A DNA stretch of 64,000 bases from Lentzea cavernae (GTDB taxonomy: Bacteria; Actinomycetota; Actinomycetes; Mycobacteriales; Pseudonocardiaceae): positions 123,694 to 187,693 of the forward strand of contig NZ_BNAR01000015.1 in the NCBI RefSeq assembly GCF_014653695.1, written 5' to 3'. Under the pieces are notes generated by a model, which worked only from the letters and a program-made list of their open reading frames with translations, was not told the DNA's origin and searched no databases. The position numbers and the translations under genes are program-made. How positions within the stretch are numbered: the first letter of the stretch is position 1; every line of letters starts with the position of its first letter. Of this stretch, positions 52,127-60,874 are shown piece after piece.

Positions 52127-52864
52127 TTACGATTGATAGCGCTTTGCGCGCGCATGAGCACGCACGAGATCATGGAACCGGAACGCGTCGTCACCGACCT
52201 CGGTCAGCAACGACTTCTCGACCAGATCGTCCAGCGCGTCCTCGACGTCGCACTCGGGCTCGCCCGCGATCGCCGCCGCGACCGGCACGCCGAACGCCCC
52301 CGGCTCCCACGCGCACAGCCGGTACAGTCGCGCCTGCCGTTCTCCCAGCTCCACATAGGACAGATCGAGCAACGGCCCGAGCCGCCCGTCGTCGGCGAGC
52401 GGTTCGACCGCGATGTGCCGCGCCTGCGGGAGGTCCAGCCTCGAACGACTCGTGACGAGCACGGTTCCCGACGCGGGCAGCAGCGGCGTCACCTGGTCGG
52501 CCGAGTCAGCGTTGTCCAGCAACAGGGTGAACTGCCGCCGCGTGACGAGCCCGCGGAAGACCGCCGCCTCGTCGGCGGGATCGGCGTTGAGCCCGAACGC
52601 CCGCAGCACCCGCCCCAGGTCGTGCGCGGCCAGGTCGACGTGCACCTGGGCACCAGATCCCCTGTCCCGCAACCACTTCAGCGCCAGCGCGGTCTTCCCC
52701 ACCCCGCCCGCGCCGTGCAACACCGTCACCCCGGCCCTGACGCCCGCGAGCTCGGCGTCCCTGCCGACGAAGTGCCGCGGCGGCGCCGGTGGCCGGAACC
52801 GCGGCGGTACGTCGTCGCGCCCCCTGACGACCCCGGTGGCGCCGACTGCCACAACTCCACTCAT
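52127..52864 (-). CDS. Minimal NB-ARC STAND ATPase without repeats
   Basis: 245 residues from ATG 52864 with GGAGG eight bases upstream. After a short head (MSGVVAVGATGVVRGRDD) come PPRHFVGRDAEL, P-loop LHGAGGVGKTALALKWL, Walker B FTLLLDNADSA, LVTSRSRLDLP, and the winged-helix start CAWEPGAFGVP ... FRFHDLVRAHAR. It ends where AfsR/LuxR-type STAND proteins usually continue into TPRs, so it is either a truncated receptor or a stand-alone switch. It is paired with the DUF5753-type regulator gene downstream. Confidence 0.75.
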   Translation of the reverse strand: MSGVVAVGATGVVRGRDDVPPRFRPPAPPRHFVGRDAELAGVRAGVTVLHGAGGVGKTALALKWLRDRGSGAQVHVDLAAHDLGRVLRAFGLNADPADEAAVFRGLVTRRQFTLLLDNADSADQVTPLLPASGTVLVTSRSRLDLPQARHIAVEPLADDGRLGPLLDLSYVELGERQARLYRLCAWEPGAFGVPVAAAIAGEPECDVEDALDDLVEKSLLTEVGDDAFRFHDLVRAHARAKRYQS

Positions 52865-52914
52865 CACCCGCACCTCCCCAACACGTTGAAGTTACGGGCT
52901 TTCCTCGTCTTTCA

Positions 52915-53238
52915 TCAGACGGCCATAGAGTGATCGCACGTGAGCGCGGCCCCGGTCCTCGACGTCGACGACCTCACCTGCCGCCCGTTGACGATGATCT
53001 TGCACGTGAGCTCGCCGCGCACGCCCTCGAGCCGGATGACGACCCTGCCCTTGCGCTTGCCCATGCGCTCGAAGGGCATGTCGGGGTTGCGCAGGGTGCG
53101 TTCCTCCTCGCCGGGGAACGTGTAGCTGAGCCGGTCGGTCGTGCCCGATCCCTCGACGACCACGCGGATGGTGGGCGCTGCCGCGCAGCCGGTGCTTCCG
53201 GCCAGCAACAGGCCCACGAGTAAAGCGGCGGTCTTCAT
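52915..53238 (-). CDS. Small lipoprotein, MmpS-like fold possible
   Basis: 107 residues with a lipoprotein signal peptide (MKTAALLVGLLLAGSTGC, lipobox AGSTGC, lipidated Cys18). The mature part is beta-rich (IRVVVEGSGTTDRLSYTF, GRVVIRLEGVRGELTCKIIVNG) with an internal Cys pair, reminiscent of MmpS/secreted Ig-like domains in actinobacteria; that similarity is by eye only. Confidence 0.7.
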   Translation of the reverse strand: MKTAALLVGLLLAGSTGCAAAPTIRVVVEGSGTTDRLSYTFPGEEERTLRNPDMPFERMGKRKGRVVIRLEGVRGELTCKIIVNGRQVRSSTSRTGAALTCDHSMAV

Positions 53239-53304
53239 GCCCCGAACGGTAGGAAGCCCGGAGGCGCTCCGGCATCAGCCTGAAGGCTCAAGCGGTATCA
53301 GCCA

Positions 53305-53559
53305 TCAGAGTGACAACCCCTGATGCTTCAGGCACTCCTCGACCCTGAACCGCTCGACCTCGCGGTCCAGCCCCTCGGGCAGCGCGCTCAACCGGTGCTC
53401 GACGCCGAGCGCCCCGCAGGCCTGGACGAGCAGGGCGTCGTAGGCCTGACGAGCACCGATCTTCTTGGCGGCCGACGCGCCGGGCGCGAAGCACGCCCGT
53501 GCCCGGCGCACGCGACGAAGGTCGGCCGCGATTTGTTCGATCGGCCGATGTTCGGACAC
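53305..53559 (-). CDS. Hypothetical protein (84 aa)
   Basis: GTG start; product begins MSEHRPIEQIAADLRRVRRA and is helical and charged throughout, with no motif recognised. It lies just beyond the 3' end of the PucR gene on the same strand (9-bp gap), so it may be the second gene of that transcript. No clear ribosome binding site. Confidence 0.5.
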   Translation of the reverse strand: MSEHRPIEQIAADLRRVRRARACFAPGASAAKKIGARQAYDALLVQACGALGVEHRLSALPEGLDREVERFRVEECLKHQGLSL

Positions 53560-53568
53560 CGGTTCACG

Positions 53569-55008
53569 CTACCCCGCCTGCAACGCGAGGAAGAGGTCCA
53601 CGCGCGCCTCGAACTCCGCCAGGTCGGCGCCGAGCAGCTCCTCGACGCGTCCCACCCGGTACCGCAACGTGTTCACGTGGACGTGCAGCCGGGCGGCCGC
53701 CGCGGTCCACGAGCCCGAACAGTCCAGGAACACCTTCAGGGTGCCCACGAGGTCCGAGCCGTGTTCGGCGTCGTAGTCCAGCACCGGGCCGAGCAGCCGC
53801 CGCCGCAACGACGTGCGCAACTCCTCCGGCACGCCCGCGAGCAGCAGTTGGTGCAGTGCGATCTCCTCGCCCGCCACCACGCACGTGCGTCCGCCACGGC
53901 GCTCTCCCAGCCGGCGCGCGTGTGCGGCTTCCTCCGCTGCGCCGCGGAGACCCCGGGACGCGACAGGAGAGCTGATGCCGACGAGCACGCGGGTCGAGCC
54001 GAGGCCCGGTTCCATCACGCGCATGGCCTCGCGGAGGTCGTCGGGCATCGAGTCTCCCGCCTTCGCGATGGCGCAGACGGTGTCGCCGACGGGGGTCACG
54101 AGTGCCTGCGGCAGGGCCTCCTCCAGCACGGCGGCCGCCAGGTCGGTCCGCTGGTCGGACGTGACGGCGCTGATCACCCTCAGCTGGGCGCGTTCCAGGC
54201 CGGCGGCCGCGAGACGGGACTCCAGGTCGGCCGACCCGTTCAGCACGGCGGAGACCAGGGGCGCGGCGGTGCGGTTCTCGATCTGGCGGCCCTGCGCCTC
54301 GCGGAGCCGTTCCAGGCCGACCAGCGACGCCAGCTCGGCGGCCGCCTCCTGCTGCACCGAGCCGCCGACGACGAGGATCCAGCTGGTGAGCCGGTTGCCG
54401 CCGCGTTCGGACACGGGCACCAGCGTGACGCCCCTGACCGTCTTGGGCAGCCGGTCGGCCTGCAGGAACTCCTTCACCAGGGTCAGGCGCTCCGGCAGCT
54501 CGCCGCCCGCGACGACCCGTCCCGCCGTGGACAGCACCCAGCACGGCTCCCCCAGCTCGTGGCTGCCGGCGAGCAGCAGCGCGGGCAGGCCGGAGCCCTC
54601 CGCGACGACGTTGAGCAGCCGGCGGTGGCGCGAGAGCCCGACGAGTTCCATCGAGACGCGTTCGGTGATGGTCGCGAAGGAGAGGTCGACGGGCACCTCG
54701 AGCAACGGCACGTGGTGGCGGAGGCAGGCGTCGACGAGGTCAAAAGGTAGCTCTCGGTTCTCCGTCTCGGACGCGGCCAGGCCGGCGACGCGGGCCGTGG
54801 CGAGCGAGCGGACGAACCTCTCGGAGTCCTGCGGGCCGTGGTGCCAGAGCAGGCCGGACAGCACGAGCTCCCCGCCGGACAGGTACCGGCTGGGGTCGGG
54901 CAGCTCCGTTCCGTACACACGCGTGACCGTGCGGTCGAGCTGGTCCTCACCGGTGTGCAGGCTCAGGCGCAGTTCCGGCATCTGCAGCAACGTCCGCAGC
55001 AACAACAT
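53569..55008 (-). CDS. pucR: PucR-family transcriptional regulator (purine block)
   Basis: 479 residues: N-terminal PucR domain (GTELPDPSRYLSGGELVLSGLLWHHG), central GGDEF-like region, C-terminal helix-turn-helix (LDCSGSWTAAAARLHVHVNTLRYRVGRVEELLG). It is divergent from uraH and the xanthine dehydrogenase genes across 140 bp, the standard arrangement for a purine-catabolism activator. Only distantly similar to the other PucR protein in this window. Confidence 0.92.
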   Translation of the reverse strand: MLLLRTLLQMPELRLSLHTGEDQLDRTVTRVYGTELPDPSRYLSGGELVLSGLLWHHGPQDSERFVRSLATARVAGLAASETENRELPFDLVDACLRHHVPLLEVPVDLSFATITERVSMELVGLSRHRRLLNVVAEGSGLPALLLAGSHELGEPCWVLSTAGRVVAGGELPERLTLVKEFLQADRLPKTVRGVTLVPVSERGGNRLTSWILVVGGSVQQEAAAELASLVGLERLREAQGRQIENRTAAPLVSAVLNGSADLESRLAAAGLERAQLRVISAVTSDQRTDLAAAVLEEALPQALVTPVGDTVCAIAKAGDSMPDDLREAMRVMEPGLGSTRVLVGISSPVASRGLRGAAEEAAHARRLGERRGGRTCVVAGEEIALHQLLLAGVPEELRTSLRRRLLGPVLDYDAEHGSDLVGTLKVFLDCSGSWTAAAARLHVHVNTLRYRVGRVEELLGADLAEFEARVDLFLALQAG

Positions 55009-55148
55009 GGCAGGTCACTTTCGTCCATTCGTGTTTGTAGGAAAGCACAAATCCCCGTCGTGCAGGAGCCCGGTGATTCATGTACTCCTGCCGTAGAGGA
55101 AGGCAGCCGTACCTCTGTGTACTGGCTCACAACGAGAGGGGAGGGCGA

Positions 55149-55451
55149 GTGACGATCTCCACGCACGTGCTGGACGCGGCGCGAGGCAGGCCGTTCGCGG
55201 GCATCGCGGTGTCGTTGCAGCGCCGCGACGGGACCGAGGTGGCGCGCGCCGAGACGGACGCCGACGGCCGGATCACCGGATGGGGTGACGGTCTGGAGGC
55301 CGGCGTGTACCGGCTGGTGTTCGACACGGCGGAGGCGGCACCGTTCTTCCCCGAGGTCGTGCTCACGTTCGACCACTCCGATCCGGCGCAGCACTACCAC
55401 GTGCCGTTGCTGCTCTCGCCGTTCGCCTACTCCACCTACCGAGGTAGCTGA
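55149..55451 (+). CDS. uraH: 5-hydroxyisourate hydrolase (transthyretin-related)
   Basis: 100 residues: catalytic His6 in ISTHVLDAARGRPFAG, HYHVPLLLSPFAYSTYRGS with the diagnostic C-terminal Tyr-Arg-Gly-Ser. It hydrolyses 5-hydroxyisourate to OHCU after urate oxidation. GTG 55149 follows GAGGGGAGGG. The stop is 2 bp before the next gene. Urate oxidase and OHCU decarboxylase are not next to it, which is unusual. Confidence 0.95.
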   Translation: MTISTHVLDAARGRPFAGIAVSLQRRDGTEVARAETDADGRITGWGDGLEAGVYRLVFDTAEAAPFFPEVVLTFDHSDPAQHYHVPLLLSPFAYSTYRGS

Positions 55452-55453
55452 CG

Positions 55454-56314
55454 ATGGACTTCCTTCGACCGGAAACGCTCGCCGAGGCGTTGGAGCTGAA
55501 GGCTTCGAGGCCGGACGCCGTGCCGATCGCCGGCGGCACCGACGTCATGGTGGAGCTGAACTACGACCACCGCAGGCCTTCCGCCCTGCTCGACCTGACA
55601 CGGGTCCCCGAGCTCCAGCAGTGGTCCGGCGGGCTGCGGGTCGGCGCGGGCGTGCCGTACGTGCGGATCATCGACGAGCTGGGCGACCAGCTGCCGGGAC
55701 TCGCCATGGCGTCGCGCACGGTCGGTTCGCCGCAGATCCGCAACCGCGGCACGGTCGGCGGCAACCTCGGCGCGGCCTCTCCCGCCGGGGACACGCACCC
55801 GGTGCTGCTGGCGTCGGACGCGGTCGTCGAGGTGGCCTCCGTGCGCGGCACGCGGATGATCCCCGCGGCCGAGTTCTACCTGGGGGTGAAGCGGAACGCG
55901 CTGGAGCCCGACGAACTGATCGTGGCCGTTCACCTGACGCCTGCCCAGGGGCCGCAGCAGTTCTCCAAGGTCGGCACGCGCAACGCCATGGTGATCGCGG
56001 TGTGCTCGTTCGCGATCTCGCTGTTCCCCGACGAGAACCGGGTCGGCGCGGCGGTCGGATCGGCCGCCCCGACACCGCGGCGGGCACTCGAGGCCGAGCA
56101 GTTCCTGGCCTCGGCACTGGACTTCAAGGCGCCGAAGCCGTTGCTGGACTCGGTGAAGCGCGAGTTCGGCGAGCTGGTCTCGCGGGCCGCGTCTCCGATC
56201 GACGACGTGCGCGGGTCGGCCGCGTACCGCAAGCACGCACTGGCCGTGATGGCACGCAGGACGCTGGGCTGGGCCTGGCAGGAACTCTTGGACGGGGAGC
56301 GGGCATGCGCGTGA
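55454..56314 (+). CDS. xdhB: Xanthine dehydrogenase FAD-binding subunit
   Basis: 286 residues, CO-dehydrogenase flavoprotein type. FAD motifs VPIAGGTDVMVELNYDHRRPSALLDLTRV and the pyrophosphate-binding RNRGTVGGNLGAASPAGDTHPVLLA. It carries electrons from the Fe-S subunit to NAD+. Overlaps the Fe-S subunit gene by 10 bp. Confidence 0.94.
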   Translation: MDFLRPETLAEALELKASRPDAVPIAGGTDVMVELNYDHRRPSALLDLTRVPELQQWSGGLRVGAGVPYVRIIDELGDQLPGLAMASRTVGSPQIRNRGTVGGNLGAASPAGDTHPVLLASDAVVEVASVRGTRMIPAAEFYLGVKRNALEPDELIVAVHLTPAQGPQQFSKVGTRNAMVIAVCSFAISLFPDENRVGAAVGSAAPTPRRALEAEQFLASALDFKAPKPLLDSVKREFGELVSRAASPIDDVRGSAAYRKHALAVMARRTLGWAWQELLDGERACA

Positions 56315-56766
56315 ACGTGACGGTCAACGGCGAGCAGCGCCAGGCCGACGACGTGTGGGAGGGCGAGTCGCTGCTGTTCGTGCTGCGCGAGCGGCTCGGG
56401 CTGCCCGGCTCGAAGAACGCCTGCGAGCAGGGCGAGTGCGGTTCGTGCACGGTGTACCTGGACGACGTGCCGGTGTGCGCGTGCCTGGTCGCGGCCGGGC
56501 AGGTGCAGGACCGCGAGGTGCGCACGGTCGAGGGACTCGCGGACGGCGACTCGCTGGACCCCGTGCAGGAGGCGTTCGTCGAGGCGGGCGCGGTGCAGTG
56601 CGGGTTCTGCACGCCCGGTCTCGTGGTGCAGGCGCACGACCTGCTGGACCGCGTGCCGAACCCGTCGGACCCCGAGATCCGCGAGGCGCTGGCCGGGAAC
56701 CTGTGCCGCTGCACCGGGTACGAGAAGATCCTGGACGCCGTGCGACTGGCTGCGTCGCGCCGATGA
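56305..56766 (+). CDS. xdhA: Xanthine dehydrogenase 2Fe-2S subunit
   Basis: 153 residues with both clusters. The plant-type ferredoxin ligands are Cys40, Cys45, Cys48 and Cys60 (NACEQGECGSC). The second cluster is Cys99, Cys102, Cys134 and Cys136 (QCGFCTPG, LCRCTGY). ATG 56305 begins inside the FAD-subunit gene; its TGA overlaps the next ATG. Confidence 0.95.
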   Translation: MRVNVTVNGEQRQADDVWEGESLLFVLRERLGLPGSKNACEQGECGSCTVYLDDVPVCACLVAAGQVQDREVRTVEGLADGDSLDPVQEAFVEAGAVQCGFCTPGLVVQAHDLLDRVPNPSDPEIREALAGNLCRCTGYEKILDAVRLAASRR

Positions 56767-58115
56767 TCGTCCTCGACCGCTGCGCGGTGTCCACTGTGGA
56801 TCCGGCCGGGACCGAGCACGCGTCCGGGCACGTCGTGGTCGGCGGCGGGCGGATCCGGTCCGTCGGATCGGGTCCTGCTCCCCGGCCCTCCGAGGAGCAC
56901 ACCTACGTCGACGCGTCGTCGTGCCTGGTCACGCCGGGGCTGATCAACACGCACCACCACCTCTACCAGTGGGCGACGCGGGGTCTCGCCACGGACGCGA
57001 CGCTGTTCGAGTGGCTCACCACGCTGTACCCGGTGTGGCGTGGGCTCGACGACACCGTGACGCACGCGGCGGCGTCGGCCGGCCTCGCGAAGCTGGCGTT
57101 GACGGGCTGCACGCTGGCCGCCGACCACCACTACGTCTTCCCCTCCGGCGGCGGCGACGTGTTCGACGCGCTGGTGTCGGCGGGCCGGCGGATCGGCATC
57201 CGGTTGGAGGCGATCCGCGGGTCGATGGACCGGGGCGAGTCGCAGGGCGGGCTGCCGCCGGACAACCTGGTCGAGGAGACCGAGGCCGCGCTGATCGCGA
57301 CCGAGCGGGCGATCGGCGACTACCACTCGACCGCCGACGACGCGCTGGTGCGCGTGGCGGTCGGGCCCTGCTCGCCGTTCTCGGTGTCGAAGGAGCTGAT
57401 GACCGGGGCCGCCTCGCTGGCCCGCCGTCACGGCGTCCGCCTGCACACGCACCTCGCCGAGACGATCGACGAGGAAGAGCAGTGCCTGGCGGAGAACGGG
57501 TGCACACCGACCGAGTACGCCGAGCAGCTGGGCTGGCTGGGGCCGGACGTGTGGCTCGCGCACACCGTGCACCTCAACTCCGACGCCGTTAAGCGGCTGG
57601 GAGCGACGTCGACCGGGTCCGCGCACTGCCCGACGTCGAACGGGCGGCTGGGCACGGGGATCGCTCCGGTGCGCGACCTGCTGGACGCCGGCGCGCCGGT
57701 CGGGCTCGGCGTCGACGGGGCCGCGTCCAATGAGGACGGAGGTCTGGTGGTCGAGCTGAGGTCGGCTCTGCACCAGGCACGTCAGCGCGGCGGGCCGGGT
57801 GCGATGGACGCCCGCAAGGCGTTGTGGATGGGCACGATGGGCGGCGCTCAGGTGCTGGGCCGCGCCGGCTCGCTGGGCTCGATCGAACCGGGCAAGGTCG
57901 CGGACCTCGCCGTGTGGGACCTGTCCGGAATGGACCACGCCGGGATCGCGGACCCGGTGGCGGCACTGGTGCTCGGCACTCCCCCGCCGTTGAAACTGTT
58001 GGTCGTCGGCGGTGAGGTCGTGGTGCGGGACGGTGTCCTGCTCACGGCGTCCACCGACGAGCTGGCGCGGGAGCTCTCCGCCGCCAGCCTGAAGCTCCAG
58101 GAGGCAGCGCGATGA
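56763..58115 (+). CDS. 8-oxoguanine deaminase-type amidohydrolase
   Basis: 450 residues, TrzN/AtzA-like amidohydrolase. Metal and active-site landmarks: LINTHHHLYQWATRG, HTHLAET, a later HTVHLN, and VDGAASNEDG. The HHHLYQW and GLATDATLFEWLTTLYPVW segments match 8-oxoguanine deaminases, which give urate; a guanine/cytosine/isoxanthopterin deaminase is the alternative. It lies between the Fe-S and molybdopterin subunit genes of xanthine dehydrogenase with 4-bp overlaps on both sides, so its product should enter the same pathway. Confidence 0.88.
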   Translation: MIVLDRCAVSTVDPAGTEHASGHVVVGGGRIRSVGSGPAPRPSEEHTYVDASSCLVTPGLINTHHHLYQWATRGLATDATLFEWLTTLYPVWRGLDDTVTHAAASAGLAKLALTGCTLAADHHYVFPSGGGDVFDALVSAGRRIGIRLEAIRGSMDRGESQGGLPPDNLVEETEAALIATERAIGDYHSTADDALVRVAVGPCSPFSVSKELMTGAASLARRHGVRLHTHLAETIDEEEQCLAENGCTPTEYAEQLGWLGPDVWLAHTVHLNSDAVKRLGATSTGSAHCPTSNGRLGTGIAPVRDLLDAGAPVGLGVDGAASNEDGGLVVELRSALHQARQRGGPGAMDARKALWMGTMGGAQVLGRAGSLGSIEPGKVADLAVWDLSGMDHAGIADPVAALVLGTPPPLKLLVVGGEVVVRDGVLLTASTDELARELSAASLKLQEAAR

Positions 58116-60298
58116 CCCTCACTCCCGCCGAACTCACCTCCGCGGTTTCGGGTGGCATCGGGACGTCACCGCAGCGCCCGGACGGCAACCTCAAGGTGCG
58201 CGGCGAGTTCGCCTACGCGTCCGACCTGTGGCACGAGGACATGATCTGGGGCGCGACCCTGCGCTCACCGCACCCGTACGCCCGCATCACGTCGGTGGAC
58301 ATCACCGAGGCGTTGAAGGTGCCGGGCGTGTACGCGGTGCTGACCCACTCCGACGTGCCCGGCCGCAACCTCTACGGGCTGGAGCACAAGGACCAGCCGG
58401 TGCTGGCCGTGGACGTCGTGCGCTACCAGGGCGAGCCCATCGCACTCGTGGGCGCGGACCACCCGGAGACCGCGCAGCGGGCGATGAAGAAGATCGTCGT
58501 GACCTACGACGTGCTCGAACCCGTGGTGGACATGGAGACCGCCGCCGACGACACCCCGTTGCACCCCGGCGGGAACCTGGTGCGGCACGTGCCGATCCGG
58601 CGCGGCTCGCAGGACGTCGAGGCCGAGGTCGTGGTGACCGGGCGCTACGAGGTCGGCATGCAGGACCAGGCGTTCCTCGGGCCGGAGTCCGGGCTCGCGG
58701 TGCCGGCCACCGACGGTTCGGTGGACCTGTACATCGCGACGCAGTGGCTGCACGTCGACCGCGACCAGATCGCGGCCGCCCTCGGGTTGCCGCAGGAGCA
58801 GGTGCGGCTGACGCTGTCCGGCGTCGGTGGCGCGTTCGGTGGCCGCGAGGACCTGTCGATGCAGGTGCACGCCTGTCTGCTGGCCCTGCACACCGGCAAG
58901 CCCGTGAAGATGGTCTACAACCGCGAAGAGTCGTTCTACGGGCACGTGCACCGGCACCCGGCCGTGCTGTACTACGAGCACGGCGCCGACCACACCGGCA
59001 AACTCGTCTACGTCCGCACCCGCATGTACTTGGACGGCGGCGCTTACGCCTCGTCAACGCCCGCTGTCGTGGCCAACGCCGCGACGCTGGGCGTCGGACC
59101 GTACGAGGTCGACAACGTCACGATCGACGCCTACGGCCTCTACACGAACAACCCGCCGTGCGGTGCGATGCGCGGATTCGGTGCTGTGCAGGCAGGTTTC
59201 GCCTACGAGTCCCAGATGGACAAGCTGGCCGAGGCGCTGGGCATGTCACCGGTCGACGTCCGGGTGCGCAACGCGATGACCGAGGGTTCGGTCATGCCGA
59301 CGGGCCAGGTCGTCGACTCGGCCGCACCCGTCGCGCAGTTGCTGAAGCTGGTGCAGGACAAGCCGTTGCCCGCCGGCACGTCCTCGGACATCCGCGAACT
59401 TCCCGGTGGCGTCTCGAACACCACGCACGGCGAGGGCGTCGTCCGCGGCGTCGGGTTCGCGGTCGGCATCAAGAACATCTGCTTCTCCGAGGGCTACGAC
59501 GACTACTCGACCGCCCGCGTCCGGGTCTCGATGGTCAACGGGGAGCTGGCCGCCGCGGTGCACACCGCCGCGTGCGAGGTCGGCCAGGGCCTGGTGACGA
59601 TCATGCAGCAGATCGTGCGGACCGAGCTCGGCATCGAACGCGTGACCGTGCTGCCGATGGACACCACGATCGGCAACGGCGGCTCGACCTCGGCCTCACG
59701 CCAGACCTATGTCACCGGTGGTGCGGTGAAGGCCGCCTGTGCTCTTGTTCTGGCGCGTTTGGACGGTCGCACCGACATCGGCGACGAGATCATCGACGAG
59801 ACCACCGAGTGGCGGCACCGCGCGACCGAGGCGCTCGATCCCGAGACCGGTCAGGGCAACGCGCACGTCCAGTACGGTTTCGCCGCTCACCGCGCCGTCG
59901 TCGACGTGGACGTCGACCTCGGCCTGGTGCGGGTGGTCTCCCTCGACTGCGCGCAGGACGTGGGCCGTGCGCTGAACCCGCAGGCCGTGGTGGGCCAGAT
60001 CCAGGGCGGTTCCGCCCAGGGCCTCGGTCTCGCGGTGATGGAGGAGATCCAGACCTCCGGCGGCAAGGTGCGCAACCCGTCCTTCACCGACTACCTCATC
60101 CCCACCGTGCTCGACATGCCGCCGATGAGCATCGACGTGCTCGAGCTCGCCGATCCCCACGCCCCGTACGGGATCCGTGGCGTCGGCGAACCGCCCACCA
60201 TCTCGTCGACCCCGGCGATCGTGGCGGCGATCCGCGCGGCGACCGGCCTGGCGCTCACCCGCGTCCCGGTCCGCCCGGAACACCTCACCGGTACCTGA
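58112..60298 (+). CDS. Xanthine dehydrogenase molybdopterin-binding subunit
   Basis: 728 residues. LRSPHPYARITSVD, the Moco loops GVGGAFGGREDLSMQVHACLLA and GAMRGFGAVQAGFAYESQMD, the late QGLVTIMQQIV and GSTSASRQTYVTGGAV blocks, and a C-terminal catalytic Glu region IRGVGEPPTISSTPAI. It hydroxylates hypoxanthine and xanthine to urate. Last of the tightly coupled uraH-xdhB-xdhA-deaminase-xdh run. Confidence 0.95.
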   Translation: MTLTPAELTSAVSGGIGTSPQRPDGNLKVRGEFAYASDLWHEDMIWGATLRSPHPYARITSVDITEALKVPGVYAVLTHSDVPGRNLYGLEHKDQPVLAVDVVRYQGEPIALVGADHPETAQRAMKKIVVTYDVLEPVVDMETAADDTPLHPGGNLVRHVPIRRGSQDVEAEVVVTGRYEVGMQDQAFLGPESGLAVPATDGSVDLYIATQWLHVDRDQIAAALGLPQEQVRLTLSGVGGAFGGREDLSMQVHACLLALHTGKPVKMVYNREESFYGHVHRHPAVLYYEHGADHTGKLVYVRTRMYLDGGAYASSTPAVVANAATLGVGPYEVDNVTIDAYGLYTNNPPCGAMRGFGAVQAGFAYESQMDKLAEALGMSPVDVRVRNAMTEGSVMPTGQVVDSAAPVAQLLKLVQDKPLPAGTSSDIRELPGGVSNTTHGEGVVRGVGFAVGIKNICFSEGYDDYSTARVRVSMVNGELAAAVHTAACEVGQGLVTIMQQIVRTELGIERVTVLPMDTTIGNGGSTSASRQTYVTGGAVKAACALVLARLDGRTDIGDEIIDETTEWRHRATEALDPETGQGNAHVQYGFAAHRAVVDVDVDLGLVRVVSLDCAQDVGRALNPQAVVGQIQGGSAQGLGLAVMEEIQTSGGKVRNPSFTDYLIPTVLDMPPMSIDVLELADPHAPYGIRGVGEPPTISSTPAIVAAIRAATGLALTRVPVRPEHLTGT

Positions 60299-60317
60299 GT
60301 TTCTTGGAGTTTCTGCT

Positions 60318-60779
60318 GTGAACGCACATCTGCTCGCCACCATCGACCTCGCCACCCAGAACGTGGCCTCCGGTGGGGGCCCGTTCGGCGCGATGATCGT
60401 CCGCGACGGCGAGGTGATCGCCACCGGAGTGAACCAGGTGACGCCGAACCTCGACCCCACCGCCCACGCCGAGGTGGTCGCGATCCGCGCGGCCTGCCAG
60501 GCGATCGGTGATTTCCGCCTGACCGGCTGCACGCTGATCTCGTCGTGCGAGCCCTGCCCCTTGTGCTTGTCCGCCGCGCTCTGGGCGCGCGTGGACAAGG
60601 TGATCTACGCCGCCGACCGCCACGACGCGGCCGCGGCCGGGTTCGACGACCGGGAGTTCTACGAGCTGTTCGGCAAGCCCCGTTCCGAGTGGGACCTGCC
60701 TGTGCACCAGATCTCCACCGGCGAGAACAACGCCCCGTTCACAGCGTGGATGTCTCTCGCGACCCGTATCGATTACTGA
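60318..60779 (+). CDS. guaD: Guanine deaminase (CDA-fold nucleoside deaminase)
   Basis: 153 residues. Zinc site His50-Ala-Glu52 (TAHAEVVAI) and Cys80-Pro-Leu-Cys83 (SSCEPCPLC); the C-terminal RSEWDLPVHQIS block fits GuaD. It converts guanine to xanthine, feeding the dehydrogenase. GTG 60318 with GGAG upstream, 19 bp after the dehydrogenase. Confidence 0.9.
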   Translation: MNAHLLATIDLATQNVASGGGPFGAMIVRDGEVIATGVNQVTPNLDPTAHAEVVAIRAACQAIGDFRLTGCTLISSCEPCPLCLSAALWARVDKVIYAADRHDAAAAGFDDREFYELFGKPRSEWDLPVHQISTGENNAPFTAWMSLATRIDY

Positions 60780-60824
60780 CGGCCACAAGCCTGTCTAGCT
60801 GACCGGAGCTTGCACTTGCTTAAA

Positions 60825-60846
60825 CGCGTTCCGGCGTTGGAACGCG
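60825..60846 (+). promoter_or_regulatory. Hairpin in the leader of the purine permease gene
   Basis: 8-bp stem CGCGTTCC / GGAACGCG with a 6-nt loop in the 95-bp gap before the permease. It could be a weak terminator for guaD or a leader structure; there is no T-run and it does not resemble a purine riboswitch. Confidence 0.35.
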
Positions 60847-60874
60847 CCCACCGGCATGGGAAAGGCCGTCCTCC

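Noticed and set aside
60825..60846. Purine riboswitch before the NCS2 permease
   Set aside because: Only a single 8-bp hairpin is present; the three-way junction and conserved loop bases of purine riboswitches are absent.
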